A stretch of 64,000 nucleotides of DNA from JARBAU01 sp029237525 (GCA_036555705.1 DATBKT010000158.1:13921-77920); one strand, 5' to 3'. Shown: positions 1 to 8,815, counted from the stretch's first letter. The notes: a model not told the origin generated them from the letters alone. Made by a program: numbers and translations.

Positions 1-1
1 C

Positions 2-202
2 ACTGTACCCCATTCTGTGACTTCGGATAACGGGTATAAGGATTTAATTAATGGACAATTCAATTCTATATCAAGTATAGGCCTTGTGTTGCCGCAAAAA
101 ACATATCAATTCACATTTACTACTGATGGCACATACCCATATCACTGCGAACCTCACCCTTGGATGACTGGCAAGATTGTAATTGCAAAAGGTAAGTTCT
201 AG
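2..202 (+). CDS. Cupredoxin-domain (plastocyanin-like) protein, 3' end only
   Basis: The reading frame is open from base 2, so the gene begins before the window and only about 66 C-terminal residues are seen. They carry the type I copper-site tail of small blue copper proteins: YPYHCEPHPWMTG supplies the Cys, His and Met ligands, and an upstream TVPHSVTSD segment supplies the usual first His. Such proteins are abundant in ammonia-oxidising archaea, where they probably replace cytochromes as extracellular electron carriers. The protein ends at the copper loop and last strand, with no C-terminal anchor. Whether it has a signal peptide, an N-terminal anchor or further domains cannot be seen. Confidence 0.85.
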   Translation, partial: TVPHSVTSDNGYKDLINGQFNSISSIGLVLPQKTYQFTFTTDGTYPYHCEPHPWMTGKIVIAKGKF

Positions 203-259
203 AATTATATCTAGTCGAAAATATAGATCAATTAAATTAATCTATTCAAATGCGGCAAA

Positions 260-619
260 TTAGGTAAGAATCTTTAGGTATGCAATATTCGAAGCTATTT
301 CCTTATGCTCCTGAATCAGTGATGCACGAAACTTCACCGACGAATGAGAGTCCTTCGGAACATGATCTGTTCTTGCCAGAAATTCTATTACGTTTGTATC
401 ACCAATATCACTCTTCAACAATGAAAGTCTAGGATATGGATGGCTAACCTGCTTTCCGTTTATAGTTTCAATAATTACTACATCATTAGAATTTTCAATT
501 AACGAATTGATAACTACAGAATCAAACCTGCCATTATAAGATATGACAATCCTACCTCGAATTTCCTCTCCACTTGCCATTTCCGTGTTATTCAAAGTCA
601 CTGTAATATCATAAGACAT
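260..619 (-). CDS. Conserved-type hypothetical protein, predicted beta-rich
   Basis: This 119-residue protein starts at ATG 619 and has no signal peptide or membrane span. It is rich in alternating hydrophobic strands (ITVTLNNTEMASGEEIRGRIVIS and similar, shortened here to the pattern of short beta strands with glycine and asparagine turns). The segment on induction of a stretch of resistance to domains of arrestin or Spo0M type is only an impression: the N-terminal layout, with a conserved-looking GEEIRGRI turn, resembles such beta-sandwich proteins. It is convergent with the cupredoxin gene. I do not recognise the family, and no catalytic motif is visible. Confidence 0.6.
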   Translation of the reverse strand: MSYDITVTLNNTEMASGEEIRGRIVISYNGRFDSVVINSLIENSNDVVIIETINGKQVSHPYPRLSLLKSDIGDTNVIEFLARTDHVPKDSHSSVKFRASLIQEHKEIASNIAYLKILT

Positions 620-793
620 CCACGCGCAGGATTAGCTGGACAGTGTTGATTATTAAAGCTATTTGATTTATATGGATTCATAAGGGATCAATCAATTAGT
701 CAATTTTGCAATTCCTTTCATCTGAAGTCCTTTTAGTAAGTTTGATGGATAACATATTAAATCAGGAAGCATTACTGTGACTTTGTAGCGTAG

Positions 794-1609
794 GTGTCGA
801 AAATCCACATCCCTATGAAGACAATCCAATTCAAGGATTACATAATAAGATATCTTGACTATGCTGATCAAAATGACATGTCAGGTAGAAAGGACACGCT
901 TGTTCTACTACATGGGCTAGGAGCGTCTGCAGATAGATGGCTAAAAGTTGTACCGGCTTTATCAAAGTCGTACAGACTACTTATACCCGACATAATCGGA
1001 TCTGGATATAGTGACAAGCCGACTGTAGAATATACAATAGAATTCTTTGTGGAATTTCTTCAGGATTTTTTAGAACAGAAAGGAATTGAAAGGATGAATT
1101 TGATGGGTTCCTCATTTGGTGGTTATCTCGCAGCGGAATTTGCAATTAGATTTACGTCTAGGGTTAACAAGCTCGTTCTTGCTGCTCCTGCAGGACTTAT
1201 GAGATCCTCTACTAAGGTACTCGACCAATACATTATGGCAGCGCTTTATCCAACTCACGATAACGCTTTACGAGCTTTCAAAGAAATGGCTTTTGACCCA
1301 GAAGTAGTATCAGATGAAACCGTCAAAGATTTTGTGAATAGAATGAGACTGCCAAATTCTAAATATGCATTTATGTCAACGCTACTCGGAATTAGAGATT
1401 CTCCTAACTTGATCCCAAGACTTGGTCGAATTACTTCACCTACACTTGTCATATGGGGCGTAGATGATAGAATGATTCCATCTAATTATGCACGAGAGCT
1501 TGAATCTATCCCAGACTCCAAGCTAATACTTATGGATGCTTGCGGTCATACGCCTTATGTTGAAAAACCAAACGATTTCAGCAATATTGTCTTGAAATTT
1601 CTTTCATAA
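794..1609 (+). CDS. Alpha/beta hydrolase
   Basis: This 271-aa protein has the alpha/beta hydrolase fold. The oxyanion region HGLGAS is at residues 40-45, the nucleophile elbow GSSFG at 105-109 gives Ser107, the acid is Asp224 or Asp225 in WGVDD, and the base is His252 in CGHTPYVEKP. A cap insertion spans about residues 135-205. The start used is GTG 794; an internal ATG at codon 8 is possible. The gene lies 52 nt upstream of the AbrB/phasin-like gene and faces phaC, so a role in polyhydroxyalkanoate or acyl-ester turnover is possible. The sequence alone does not fix the substrate; lipase, esterase and C-C hydrolase relatives share this layout. Confidence 0.85.
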   Translation: MSKIHIPMKTIQFKDYIIRYLDYADQNDMSGRKDTLVLLHGLGASADRWLKVVPALSKSYRLLIPDIIGSGYSDKPTVEYTIEFFVEFLQDFLEQKGIERMNLMGSSFGGYLAAEFAIRFTSRVNKLVLAAPAGLMRSSTKVLDQYIMAALYPTHDNALRAFKEMAFDPEVVSDETVKDFVNRMRLPNSKYAFMSTLLGIRDSPNLIPRLGRITSPTLVIWGVDDRMIPSNYARELESIPDSKLILMDACGHTPYVEKPNDFSNIVLKFLS

Positions 1610-1661
1610 ATTGCAGAAGTTGCGTAATGTTAAATACAGTGACAGATAAAGGTCTATCTAG

Positions 1662-1964
1662 ATGGAAGATCCCAATGACCCAGTTTCCACATTTAAGAAA
1701 GCGGTAGATAAGGGCAGCGAGGCACAACAGGAAATTATGAAACAATTCTCCTCACTTCAGCAGAACGCTATGCAGAATTTTTTCTCAACTCTCCAAGGTC
1801 TAATATATTATAACGCTATGTTCAAAACGACGGTTCAAAGTGGTGGCAGAATCTCCATCCCAGAAGCCGAGAGACAAGCATTGGACATTGAAGATGGCGA
1901 TCTGGTCCAAGTCATAATAATTCCCATTGAACGCAGAAGACCTAAAGACAGTTTACGCAAGTGA
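1662..1964 (+). CDS. Phasin-like helical protein with C-terminal AbrB domain
   Basis: This is a 100-residue two-part protein. Residues 1-58 form an amphipathic, Gln-rich helical region (SEAQQEIMKQFSSLQQNAMQNF) of the kind seen in PHA granule-associated phasins. Residues 60-92 look like an AbrB/SpoVT swapped-hairpin DNA-binding domain (GGRISIPEAERQALDIEDGD). Haloarchaeal PHA granules are known to have AbrB-containing regulatory proteins, so the neighbouring phaC on the opposite strand (end to end, 180 nt apart) supports a dual granule-binding and regulatory role. That role is inferred; a plain AbrB antitoxin or regulator is the alternative. The start is ATG 1662. Confidence 0.7.
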   Translation: MEDPNDPVSTFKKAVDKGSEAQQEIMKQFSSLQQNAMQNFFSTLQGLIYYNAMFKTTVQSGGRISIPEAERQALDIEDGDLVQVIIIPIERRRPKDSLRK

Positions 1965-2143
1965 ATCTGAAGAATAACATACTAGACATTTGTGGTACTC
2001 GAAACCTCAAATAGTCTTAAGAATTTCAAATCTCGAATTTTGCGTAGCCCTATAACTTTCATGGTGTTGTTACCTGTGCGAGTCCCTTCTAACCTTTCTA
2101 TGACACGGTGGTCGGTGCCCCCACATCTTAGATATACCACGAT

Positions 2144-3265
2144 TTAGGATCGAGTTCTAAACCATTGACCAACCTTTGGGAGAACATTATTTTGAGAATA
2201 GCTACTTGCAATTAGACCTACATGTCCCGTATGAAACCGCATAAGTCTCTTGTCTGTACTAGATACAGATTCATTTAGCGCAGCACTACATTCTGGTGAA
2301 ACGAGATGATCCTCCTCGGCAACTATATTCAAAAAGGGAATTTTTATCTTTGACAGATCAATAACTTGGCCTCCTAGCCTCATTTCATTTTTATAAAGTA
2401 GGTTTTGCTGGTAAATATCTTTTATCCACTGGCGAAAGGTTTCACCTGCAATATCGGGAGTATCATATAGCCATTTCTCTACTCGCAAGAAGTTTTGTAC
2501 AAAGTTGTCATTATCTATATTCTCAACAAGGTTTATGTACTTGTTTACGCCTTGCTTAAAGGGCTTGAGTGCTGAGTAACAAGAGTATAGCTGCTCCTTA
2601 GGCATATTTCCAATGGTAGAGAACACCTTATCAGCATCTAAATGCCTAGAGAAATTTGCTAGCACAGTAGTATCGCGACTTGAATCAATTACAGGTGCGA
2701 TGGCTGCAAGATTTTTTACCTTTTCCTGATGCAAAGTGCAGTACATGGCAGACATAGTTGCGCCCATACAATAGCCGTGTAGAGTGACCTGATCTATTCT
2801 CTTCTTAGTTCGAATGAATTCTATACAATCATCCAAGTAGACGTTCACATAGTCGTCAAATGAAGTGTATTTGTCATATGGAGTAGGGGCCTTCCAATCT
2901 ATTAGGTAAATATCGAAACCCTGACTCACCAAGCTTTGGATCCAACTTTTGTCTGGCTGCAGATCCAAAATATATGATTTATTTATAAGGGCATATACAA
3001 CTAAAATAGGAGTTGCAGCAGTCTTACTGAGCATAGGTCTGTAATGAATTAACCTATACGCTCTGGATTCTTGGACTACTTCATGAGGCGTGATTCCTAC
3101 TTCGATAGATCCTGACGAGTGTAGAATTGTTCTAGTCTTTTCAAATTTACGCGCTAAATCATCGTATTCCTTCCTTAATGAAAATTCAGGATCCATATTG
3201 TTGAGATTCACTTCACTGCTAAAAGTACTACTAGGGACATTTGCCATTATAGCCTCTCGAGTCAT
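2144..3265 (-). CDS. phaC: Poly(3-hydroxyalkanoate) synthase, PhaC subunit (class III-like)
   Basis: PhaC polymerises (R)-3-hydroxyacyl-CoA into polyhydroxyalkanoate storage granules. The 373-aa length fits class III/archaeal synthases. The lipase-like box with cysteine is GYCMG at residues 164-168 (nucleophile Cys166); Asp319 in AEEDHLVSP and His348 in HTGHVGL complete the triad. The start is ATG 3265, with a second ATG at codon 7. Class III enzymes normally need a PhaE partner, usually encoded next to phaC. None is visible here, unless the small AbrB/phasin-like protein facing this gene does part of that job. PHA synthesis genes are known in Nitrososphaerales. Confidence 0.93.
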   Translation of the reverse strand: MTREAIMANVPSSTFSSEVNLNNMDPEFSLRKEYDDLARKFEKTRTILHSSGSIEVGITPHEVVQESRAYRLIHYRPMLSKTAATPILVVYALINKSYILDLQPDKSWIQSLVSQGFDIYLIDWKAPTPYDKYTSFDDYVNVYLDDCIEFIRTKKRIDQVTLHGYCMGATMSAMYCTLHQEKVKNLAAIAPVIDSSRDTTVLANFSRHLDADKVFSTIGNMPKEQLYSCYSALKPFKQGVNKYINLVENIDNDNFVQNFLRVEKWLYDTPDIAGETFRQWIKDIYQQNLLYKNEMRLGGQVIDLSKIKIPFLNIVAEEDHLVSPECSAALNESVSSTDKRLMRFHTGHVGLIASSYSQNNVLPKVGQWFRTRS

Positions 3266-3819
3266 CTATCTAAGATCCTCACCATTAAATCGGTATCTTG
3301 CTCGGGCAGCTCTGCTTGCACATTGACGTATTAACAGAAAATTGGGACTATTGTAATACGAGATTAATGTGTACTCCCGCATCTGAGTATTAGTAATGAC
3401 GACGAAACGTGCAAGAATGATCGCTATATTACGGTTGCCCTGCAATACAATAGTAAAATCTGATCGTTTTCCTAGTTCCAATATTAATAAGCTCGCTACA
3501 GATAGCATTAACGAGTTCGTTATATTAGGTAAAAATTTCAAGCTCTTCATAATACATGATCTTAATGGTTATAGATATATTTAAAAAGATATTGCCTTGC
3601 TCTCAAGCCGAGGAAATATAGTATCGAAAGGCGCGGGTTACCTTGATTTGAATTCAGAAATTTTGTAATTTCGATTGCCTAGTCATATCTTGATTTTTGC
3701 TCGACGGCGAAATAAATTTCGTGTATACTATGGCCAAACTCTTTATAAAGGTCTAAGCCACCTCTTCCTAGCAAAAAAATAAGCTCGGGACTAACTAAGG
3801 AAGTGTCGGTATCATATTC
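3266..3819. other. Spacer between phaC and tRNA-Arg
   Basis: This 554-nt spacer contains only overlapping low-quality open frames on both strands (94 and 62 codons) that mirror each other and show no recognisable protein pattern. It should hold the phaC promoter, which reads leftward, and the tRNA promoter. I see no other gene. Confidence 0.5.
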
Positions 3820-3909
3820 GGGCTCGTAGCTCAGTTTGGACAGAGCGCCTGCCTTCTAAGTTCTATCGAAGAAAGCCGGAAGTCGTGGGATCGAAGCCCA
3901 CCGGGCCCG
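3820..3909 (+). tRNA. tRNA-Arg (anticodon TCT) with a canonical intron
   Basis: The acceptor arms GGGCTCG (3820-3826) and CGGGCCC (3902-3908) pair fully apart from one G-T. The discriminator is G3909 and CCA is not encoded. The D stem is GCTC/GAGC and the T stem GTGGG/CCCAC. The anticodon loop reads CTTCTAA, placing TCT at 3855-3857. About 15 extra bases (roughly 3859-3873) after position 37 form an intron at the canonical archaeal site. In the spliced anticodon stem, CCTGC would face GCCGG, leaving a T-C mismatch at 29:41. The T loop begins ATCGA rather than TTCGA. Confidence 0.88.
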
Positions 3910-5216
3910 CTCATATTTGTCGATATATTTCTCGTTAACTCTCTGGAAACCATCACTTTCTGAATGAATTTTATCAAATCTGAGACCTGTTTACACATAG
4001 GTCACAGCATTTTTGACAATAGTTACAACATGGCATGTCCACGTATAGAGTTATAATACAATTTTTCCGAGGTAACAATATCGGACTTTTCAAAAATTCG
4101 ATATCGTCCAATTCGTTAAATTTGTAATTTACTAGTAGAATCAAATATTTCTGCCATTTCAGATTTTTACTATTTATAGATATACTTACACAATCTCTAG
4201 GAATCATATCATACAGTCAAAGTTTTGAGTATAACGCTAATAATCTATTGAATGAATGAAGCTACGCCAGCAATGCAGAAATGCTCAGTGTTTGAGACAT
4301 GCAAGCATCCATCCATTTTCTAACAGAAATAGTTGTCACCTAATTGCTGAATGGCAGCTAACATGATAGTTCTGTTTTCAATCGGACTGTACGAAGGTAA
4401 GAGATATATTACGACATATGTGGACTGGTTGGATATTCGGGGCGAATTTATCTGAGTTCGTTTCTGTGATTGTTACGTATTCCTCATTTTACAACATTGC
4501 AAAAGCTTACATAATAAGTCAATAATGCATTGCTAGAAAAAAATAATTTCTTCACTTTGTGTAACAACGACGAAACCAAGTATATCATCATAGCAATAGG
4601 TCCTATTGGTTTCAGATTGGTTTCACAGTATTATAGTACCGATAAAACAGATATCGAAGAAAATAGACTAAATTATCCACCTATCTGAGTCGATGAATCA
4701 CAACATACCATATATTGTATCAAAATAAGACGAACTCCTACAATACATGATAACTTGGATTTCAAGCCAATCATAATGAAAACATCTGCAGGTATTCTTC
4801 CCGTATCTGTAGTTACAACAACTGATAGGGTTATTGATATTGAAGATATTCATAAGTTAGCAAGAGAATCCGTGCATAATCCCAGCTCTCTAGAATCTTG
4901 TACCAATATGGAAAACACATAGCGAATATAGAAAACAGATAATGCATTTTGGTTAATTAGTCCGAATTATTATACAACCAACTAATCGAAGATGTACCTA
5001 TAGTCTAAGCCATATAGAGACTATTTGGAGAGCATCTAATGTCTAGATTGACTCGAACACAGAATCGGGAATTATCATCGATATGTAAAACCTACAATGC
5101 ACAGATTTGTATGGGTTCACTAATCTTGTAATGTAGTTGTAGTTGATCTTCTCAACATAGCATTTCTCGTTAGAAAACATAAATATTCTAAAAGATTTTA
5201 AGAGGCTTTCTGTGCA
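3910..5216. other. Long AT-rich spacer (1.3 kb) with no convincing gene
   Basis: This stretch between the tRNA and the uL1 gene has no frame with a recognisable product. A 77-codon minus frame (3974-4207) ends in a cysteine-rich tail but shows no domain. A 48-codon plus frame starting at ATG 4776 (MKTSAGILPVSV...) looks protein-like in composition and could be a degraded gene. An AT-rich element around 5178-5188, about 30 nt before the uL1 TTG start, is a plausible TATA box. Confidence 0.5.
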
Positions 5217-5894
5217 TTGACTGCATATATGATAACTGGCGGTCAGCTCGGAGAGTTAGTTAAACGTGCACGTGAAGGTGCCACCAAAAGAAATTTCGAT
5301 CAGTCCGTGGAGTTAACACTAGTACTAAAGGATATAGATGTAAAGCGGGGATTCTCTATAAACGAAGTTATTGAGCTGCCAAATAAGATCTCTAATCCGC
5401 CTAGAATTTGCGTAGTAGGATCGGGGGATCTAAGTACGCGTGCAAAAAAGGCCGGGATAGATAGAATAATAGAGCCAGACGAGCTCGATCGGCTCGGTAC
5501 GAACAGGAGAGAGGCTAGAAAAATTGTCCGTGCCCACGACTTTTTTCTGGCAGATACCTCATTAATGCCTAACGTCGGTAGATCTTTAGGTCAATTTTTG
5601 GGCCCACAAGGAAAAATGCCTACGCCTCTTCAATACGGTGCACCAATTGAAACGCTTTCGACAAAATTCAGGAATTCCGTTCGTGTACGAACAAAGAACC
5701 AATTGAACTTAGCTGCAAAAATAGGTGATGAAAAAATGGAAGACTCGAAATTGGTGTCAAATGCTGAAACAGTAGTAACAGAATTAGAAAAGAAACTGCC
5801 GCAAGGCGGTAAGAATATTCAGAATGCGGTAGTTAAATTTACTATGGGAAGTACTGCTAAGTTGAGCATGTTGAAGAAGGACAAAGGTGCTTAA
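5217..5894 (+). CDS. rpl1: 50S ribosomal protein uL1 (L1)
   Basis: uL1 forms the L1 stalk of the large subunit and moves deacylated tRNA out of the E site; in archaea it can also repress its own mRNA. The 225-aa length is typical. The family signature is LGPQGKMPTPLQYG near residues 131-144, preceded by FFLADTSLMPNVGRSLG. The start is TTG 5217, about 30 nt after an AT-rich TATA-like element, which suggests a leaderless or short-leader mRNA; ATG 5229 is the alternative. The last codons overlap the uL10 start, so the two genes are co-transcribed and probably translationally coupled. Confidence 0.96.
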   Translation: MTAYMITGGQLGELVKRAREGATKRNFDQSVELTLVLKDIDVKRGFSINEVIELPNKISNPPRICVVGSGDLSTRAKKAGIDRIIEPDELDRLGTNRREARKIVRAHDFFLADTSLMPNVGRSLGQFLGPQGKMPTPLQYGAPIETLSTKFRNSVRVRTKNQLNLAAKIGDEKMEDSKLVSNAETVVTELEKKLPQGGKNIQNAVVKFTMGSTAKLSMLKKDKGA

Positions 5895-6789
5895 TGTGAA
5901 TTCCCAGCAAACTCATAGTCAAACCAGGAAGACATATCCCAAGAAAAAACGCCTGATGTATGAGGAACTCCAAAAATTACCATTGGAGTATAACGTAATT
6001 GCACTATCAAAAGTAACCAAGGTCAGAGCTGCACAGTTGATGATGCTTAGAAAGAAATTTAGAGAGACTATTAGAATTAGGATAATAAAAAACAAAGTTG
6101 CTCAGAGAGCATTCGAGAAAATAACAAACATCCCCAAGATCGAGGATTTGTCTAAGCTTTTAGAAGGCCAGTGTGCTCTGATGTTTACTAAAATAAACCC
6201 TTTTCAACTCAACCTCATCTTCGACAAGAACAAAATATTATTAGCAGCTAAGGATGGAGATATCGCTTCCAGTAATATTCTAATAAATGCAGGAAACACT
6301 GGGATAAATCCAGGACCAGTTCTTTCAGAGTTCAAAGAAGCTAATGTCCCTACAAAAATAGATCAGGGGACGATTTGGGTTGTTAGGGATACACTCGTTG
6401 CCAAGCCCGGCGATCGAATATCTGGTAAGCTGGCATCTGTTCTTAACAAAGTAGGGATAAAGCCGATTGAAGCCGGAATTTCAGTTAGTTTTGCAATTGC
6501 AGAAGGTCTCGTGCTTCATGATAATGAACTTCGAATTGATCTTTCAGAATATTCAGAGGGACTCGCAAAATGTGTTGCAGAATCATTCGCCTTGGCTACC
6601 GAGACGGGTTATGTAACTGCTGAAAATATTGGCTTCCTGCTGATTAAGGCGCAACAAAATGCTGTGGCGGTGTCGATGGAATCAGGTTATGTGACAGAAA
6701 GTACTATTGGGCAATTGTTAGCAAAATGCACTACAAATGCATCAGCACTCGAAGCAGTTCTGATCAAGCAAGGGTACGACCCAAAATAG
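5887..6789 (+). CDS. rpl10: 50S ribosomal protein uL10 (acidic stalk base P0)
   Basis: uL10 anchors the L12/P1 dimers and recruits translation GTPases. The N-terminal rRNA-binding domain (about residues 20-125) and insertion domain (SELKEANVPTKIDQGTIWV-type region, residues 145-190) are recognisable. Residues 210-300 form the helical L12-docking spine, with a repeated A-E-x-GYVT motif. The start is GTG 5887, inside the end of the uL1 gene; GTG 5896 is possible. The protein ends in EAVLIKQGYDPK. The charged tail and final GLFG-like tip usual in archaeal and eukaryotic P0 are absent, while P1/L12 encoded just downstream keeps both. Confidence 0.94.
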   Translation: MLNVNSQQTHSQTRKTYPKKKRLMYEELQKLPLEYNVIALSKVTKVRAAQLMMLRKKFRETIRIRIIKNKVAQRAFEKITNIPKIEDLSKLLEGQCALMFTKINPFQLNLIFDKNKILLAAKDGDIASSNILINAGNTGINPGPVLSEFKEANVPTKIDQGTIWVVRDTLVAKPGDRISGKLASVLNKVGIKPIEAGISVSFAIAEGLVLHDNELRIDLSEYSEGLAKCVAESFALATETGYVTAENIGFLLIKAQQNAVAVSMESGYVTESTIGQLLAKCTTNASALEAVLIKQGYDPK

Positions 6790-6836
6790 GTAATCTATGC
6801 CCTAAACTATATTTAACATAAATAATTCAAAAAAAA

Positions 6837-7145
6837 TTAACCGAAGAGTGCTGATAGTCCCTCTAATGCCTCTTCTTCTTTCTTCTCTTCTTTCTTCTCT
6901 TCTTTTTCTGCGGGGCCCGAAGGCGCAGATTGAGCAGCAGGGGCATTAACTTGGACCTGTTGGGTAGGAAGAGATGCATTCTTTAATGCTTCATCAATAT
7001 TCACTTCGCCTATGGCCGCGACTAGCGCTTTTATTCTGACCTCATCTGGAGTTGTGCCAGTCGCCTTCACAACATTTTTAAGATTTTCTTCTGTGATATC
7101 CTGTTTTAGTTTGTGTAACAACAACGCGGCATACAGATATTCCAT
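6837..7145 (-). CDS. rpl12: 50S ribosomal protein P1 (archaeal L12)
   Basis: This 102-aa protein is the archaeal stalk L12/P1. Residues 1-58 form the helical dimerisation and uL10-binding domain (MEYLYAALLLHKLKQDITEENL). Residues 60-78 are an Ala/Pro/Gln hinge, then comes a charged KEEKKEEKKEEE run, and the tip EGLSALFG binds translation factors. The gene is convergent with uL10, 47 nt end to end, whereas archaeal stalk genes commonly run uL1-uL10-L12 in one direction. It therefore needs its own promoter; an AT-rich TTTTATATTAA element lies about 40 nt upstream of ATG 7145. Confidence 0.96.
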   Translation of the reverse strand: MEYLYAALLLHKLKQDITEENLKNVVKATGTTPDEVRIKALVAAIGEVNIDEALKNASLPTQQVQVNAPAAQSAPSGPAEKEEKKEEKKEEEALEGLSALFG

Positions 7146-7189
7146 AATTACGGATGTTCCACGACGCCTTAATATAAAACTTTCAAGTT

Positions 7190-7690
7190 TTACAGAATCT
7201 TTGTGCTCCTTGCAACCGCATAGAGATGCTCTTTCAAATCTTTCTCATATATGGAATTCATCTTTTCGAGTAGCATCGTACGAGCCTCCAATCTTTCATC
7301 TCCTGCGGCAGAAAGAACTAAGGCAAAAATGTCTGGTAGATTCTCCTTTATCCAACCATCAAGAACATAATAGCGTCGTTCATTAATCCATGTAGTTTTC
7401 GATACTTTCTGATTTACTTCTTCGCCGAATATTTCAGTCTCGACCCGATCAATTAGCATAAATATGCAATTATTTGGATCGGGATTCTCAAGAACTTCTC
7501 TAGGTCTACCTATCGCACCACCAGCTTTAACTCGTTCCAACAGCCCTACTGGCTTAATTTTAGTCCCATTGATCTTTATCTTATCACCATTAACTGCTTG
7601 CACTTTGCCAATAATGATATTATTAACTTCATGATCGTTATGAACTACAAAGACATGGTCTCCAGGCTTGATCTTTCCCCTCCCAAACAT
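7190..7690 (-). CDS. Conserved-type hypothetical protein with an N-terminal KOW/SH3-like segment
   Basis: The likely product is 166 aa from ATG 7690 (MFGRGKIKPGDHVFVV). The frame stays open 37 codons further upstream, but that extension is low-complexity, hydrophobic and contains the probable TATA box (AATTATATTC, about 30 nt before this ATG). Residues 1-50 (KPGDHVFVVHND...IGKVQAVNGDKIKING) resemble a small beta-barrel of KOW or SH3 type. The C-terminal half is helical and charged. It lies upstream of L12 on the same strand, 44 nt away. I do not recognise a named family; a translation-related role is only a guess from position. Confidence 0.7.
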   Translation of the reverse strand: MFGRGKIKPGDHVFVVHNDHEVNNIIIGKVQAVNGDKIKINGTKIKPVGLLERVKAGGAIGRPREVLENPDPNNCIFMLIDRVETEIFGEEVNQKVSKTTWINERRYYVLDGWIKENLPDIFALVLSAAGDERLEARTMLLEKMNSIYEKDLKEHLYAVARSTKIL

Positions 7691-7845
7691 GGTCAGATAA
7701 TCGACTACATAAAGAATATAATTTTTACTACTATTAATACAAAATAACAAAATGCATACAACGCAATTATTTTCGGCGGTTCCTAATGTCAATAATACCA
7801 CGAATTATTCAAAAAATTACATTTATTAATCATAGGCGATGATTC

Positions 7846-8322
7846 ATGAATGACTCAAACTTGCAAAGATTTGACGAATTAGATATGAAGATATTATCTG
7901 AATTGACTGTGGATGCCAGTATATCAGTGCCTCAATTGAGCAAAAGGCTCAATGTCAATGCTTCTGTTCTCTATAGTCGTATCAAAAGATTATCCAAGCG
8001 CAATCTTATTGAACGTTATACCGTTACGGTCAACGAAGGCATGTTAGGCATCAATGTTAAAGCCATAGTAGGTATCAACAGAGATCCAAAGATGAAAGAA
8101 AAAATTAGATCAGAGCTTTTAAGAATCTCCGAAGTGAGATCAGTATCAGAGGTTACCGGCAGATTCGATATGGTAGTCTCAGTAAATTCTCGTACACTAG
8201 AAGAGCTACACAATGTCGTAATAGAGCGTATCGGGAAAATCGAGGGAATACAGAATACGGAGACTTTTGTAGAAATGCAGCGGACTAATAAAGAACCAAT
8301 CTATGCAGTTCATGGTACTTAG
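7846..8322 (+). CDS. Lrp/AsnC-family transcriptional regulator
   Basis: This 158-aa protein has the two-domain Lrp/AsnC architecture. An N-terminal winged helix (residues 10-62: DMKILSELTVDASISVPQLSKRL, then NASVLYSRIKRLSKRNLIERY) is followed by a C-terminal RAM/ACT-like domain (about 72-150: KAIVGINRDPK, VRSVSEVTGRFDMVVSV). These proteins form dimers or octamers that sense amino acids or other small metabolites and control metabolism genes. The gene is divergent from the preceding minus-strand gene, sharing a 155-nt intergenic stretch. The ATG 7846 start follows an AT-rich TATA-like element (TACATTTATTAATC). The effector is unknown. Confidence 0.9.
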   Translation: MNDSNLQRFDELDMKILSELTVDASISVPQLSKRLNVNASVLYSRIKRLSKRNLIERYTVTVNEGMLGINVKAIVGINRDPKMKEKIRSELLRISEVRSVSEVTGRFDMVVSVNSRTLEELHNVVIERIGKIEGIQNTETFVEMQRTNKEPIYAVHGT

Positions 8323-8410
8323 CAAATTGCGGCAATATTAGTCCAACCGCAAGACAGATGCACTAACGGTAACTTCAAATATAACAGCTAATTAATTTAT
8401 TTAGGTTTCA

Positions 8411-8593
8411 TTGTCAGTAGTCCAAAGAAAGGTTGTTGAAATTATTCAAACTATGAAGCTGGCAAAGAAGACCAGCAAGGATGACTATATGACGCATCTG
8501 AGGCTGGTGTTACTCGGTATGGGCGTAGTAGGCGCGATTGGATTTGTAATAAAGTTGATCGCTGAGTTTATCACTTTTGGTGGCAAAAGATAA
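8411..8593 (+). CDS. secE: Protein translocase subunit SecE (Sec61 gamma)
   Basis: This 60-aa protein matches the archaeal Sec61-gamma pattern: an amphipathic N-terminal helix with basic residues (MKLAKKTSKDDYMTHLRL) followed by one membrane helix (residues 31-55, VLLGMGVVGAIGFVIKLIAEFI). It clamps the SecY channel at the cytoplasmic membrane. The start is TTG 8411. In many archaea secE heads an operon with spt5/nusG, L11, L1, L10 and L12. Here it stands apart from the stalk genes, and spt5 and L11 are not in the window. Confidence 0.88.
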   Translation: MSVVQRKVVEIIQTMKLAKKTSKDDYMTHLRLVLLGMGVVGAIGFVIKLIAEFITFGGKR

Positions 8594-8815
8594 GTATCTG
8601 GTATAGTCATTGTAGTTGCAGTATCGACTTTTGCAGTTTTTTTGGTTTCTAAGTTCATAGTAATTTGATCTCATAATCGCCTAGGCTCAAGGAAGCTCAA
8701 GATATAATCTTATTCACAATTTGTAATTAATTTCTAAACGACTCTAGTTTTCTTCTTTTTCGTTAACCTACGCTCTGATCACCCTATATATATAGAAAAA
8801 TAATAACGTAGGTTG

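Noticed and set aside
3266..3584. Overlapping 94-codon minus and 62-codon plus frames upstream of phaC
   Set aside because: They lie on opposite strands over the same bases, lack any protein pattern, and occupy the probable phaC promoter.
3974..4207. 77-codon minus frame with a Cys-rich tail (CCNYCQKCCDLC)
   Set aside because: The cysteine spacing is suggestive, but the rest is low-complexity Ile/Leu/Asn sequence in an AT-rich spacer; no promoter or neighbour supports it.
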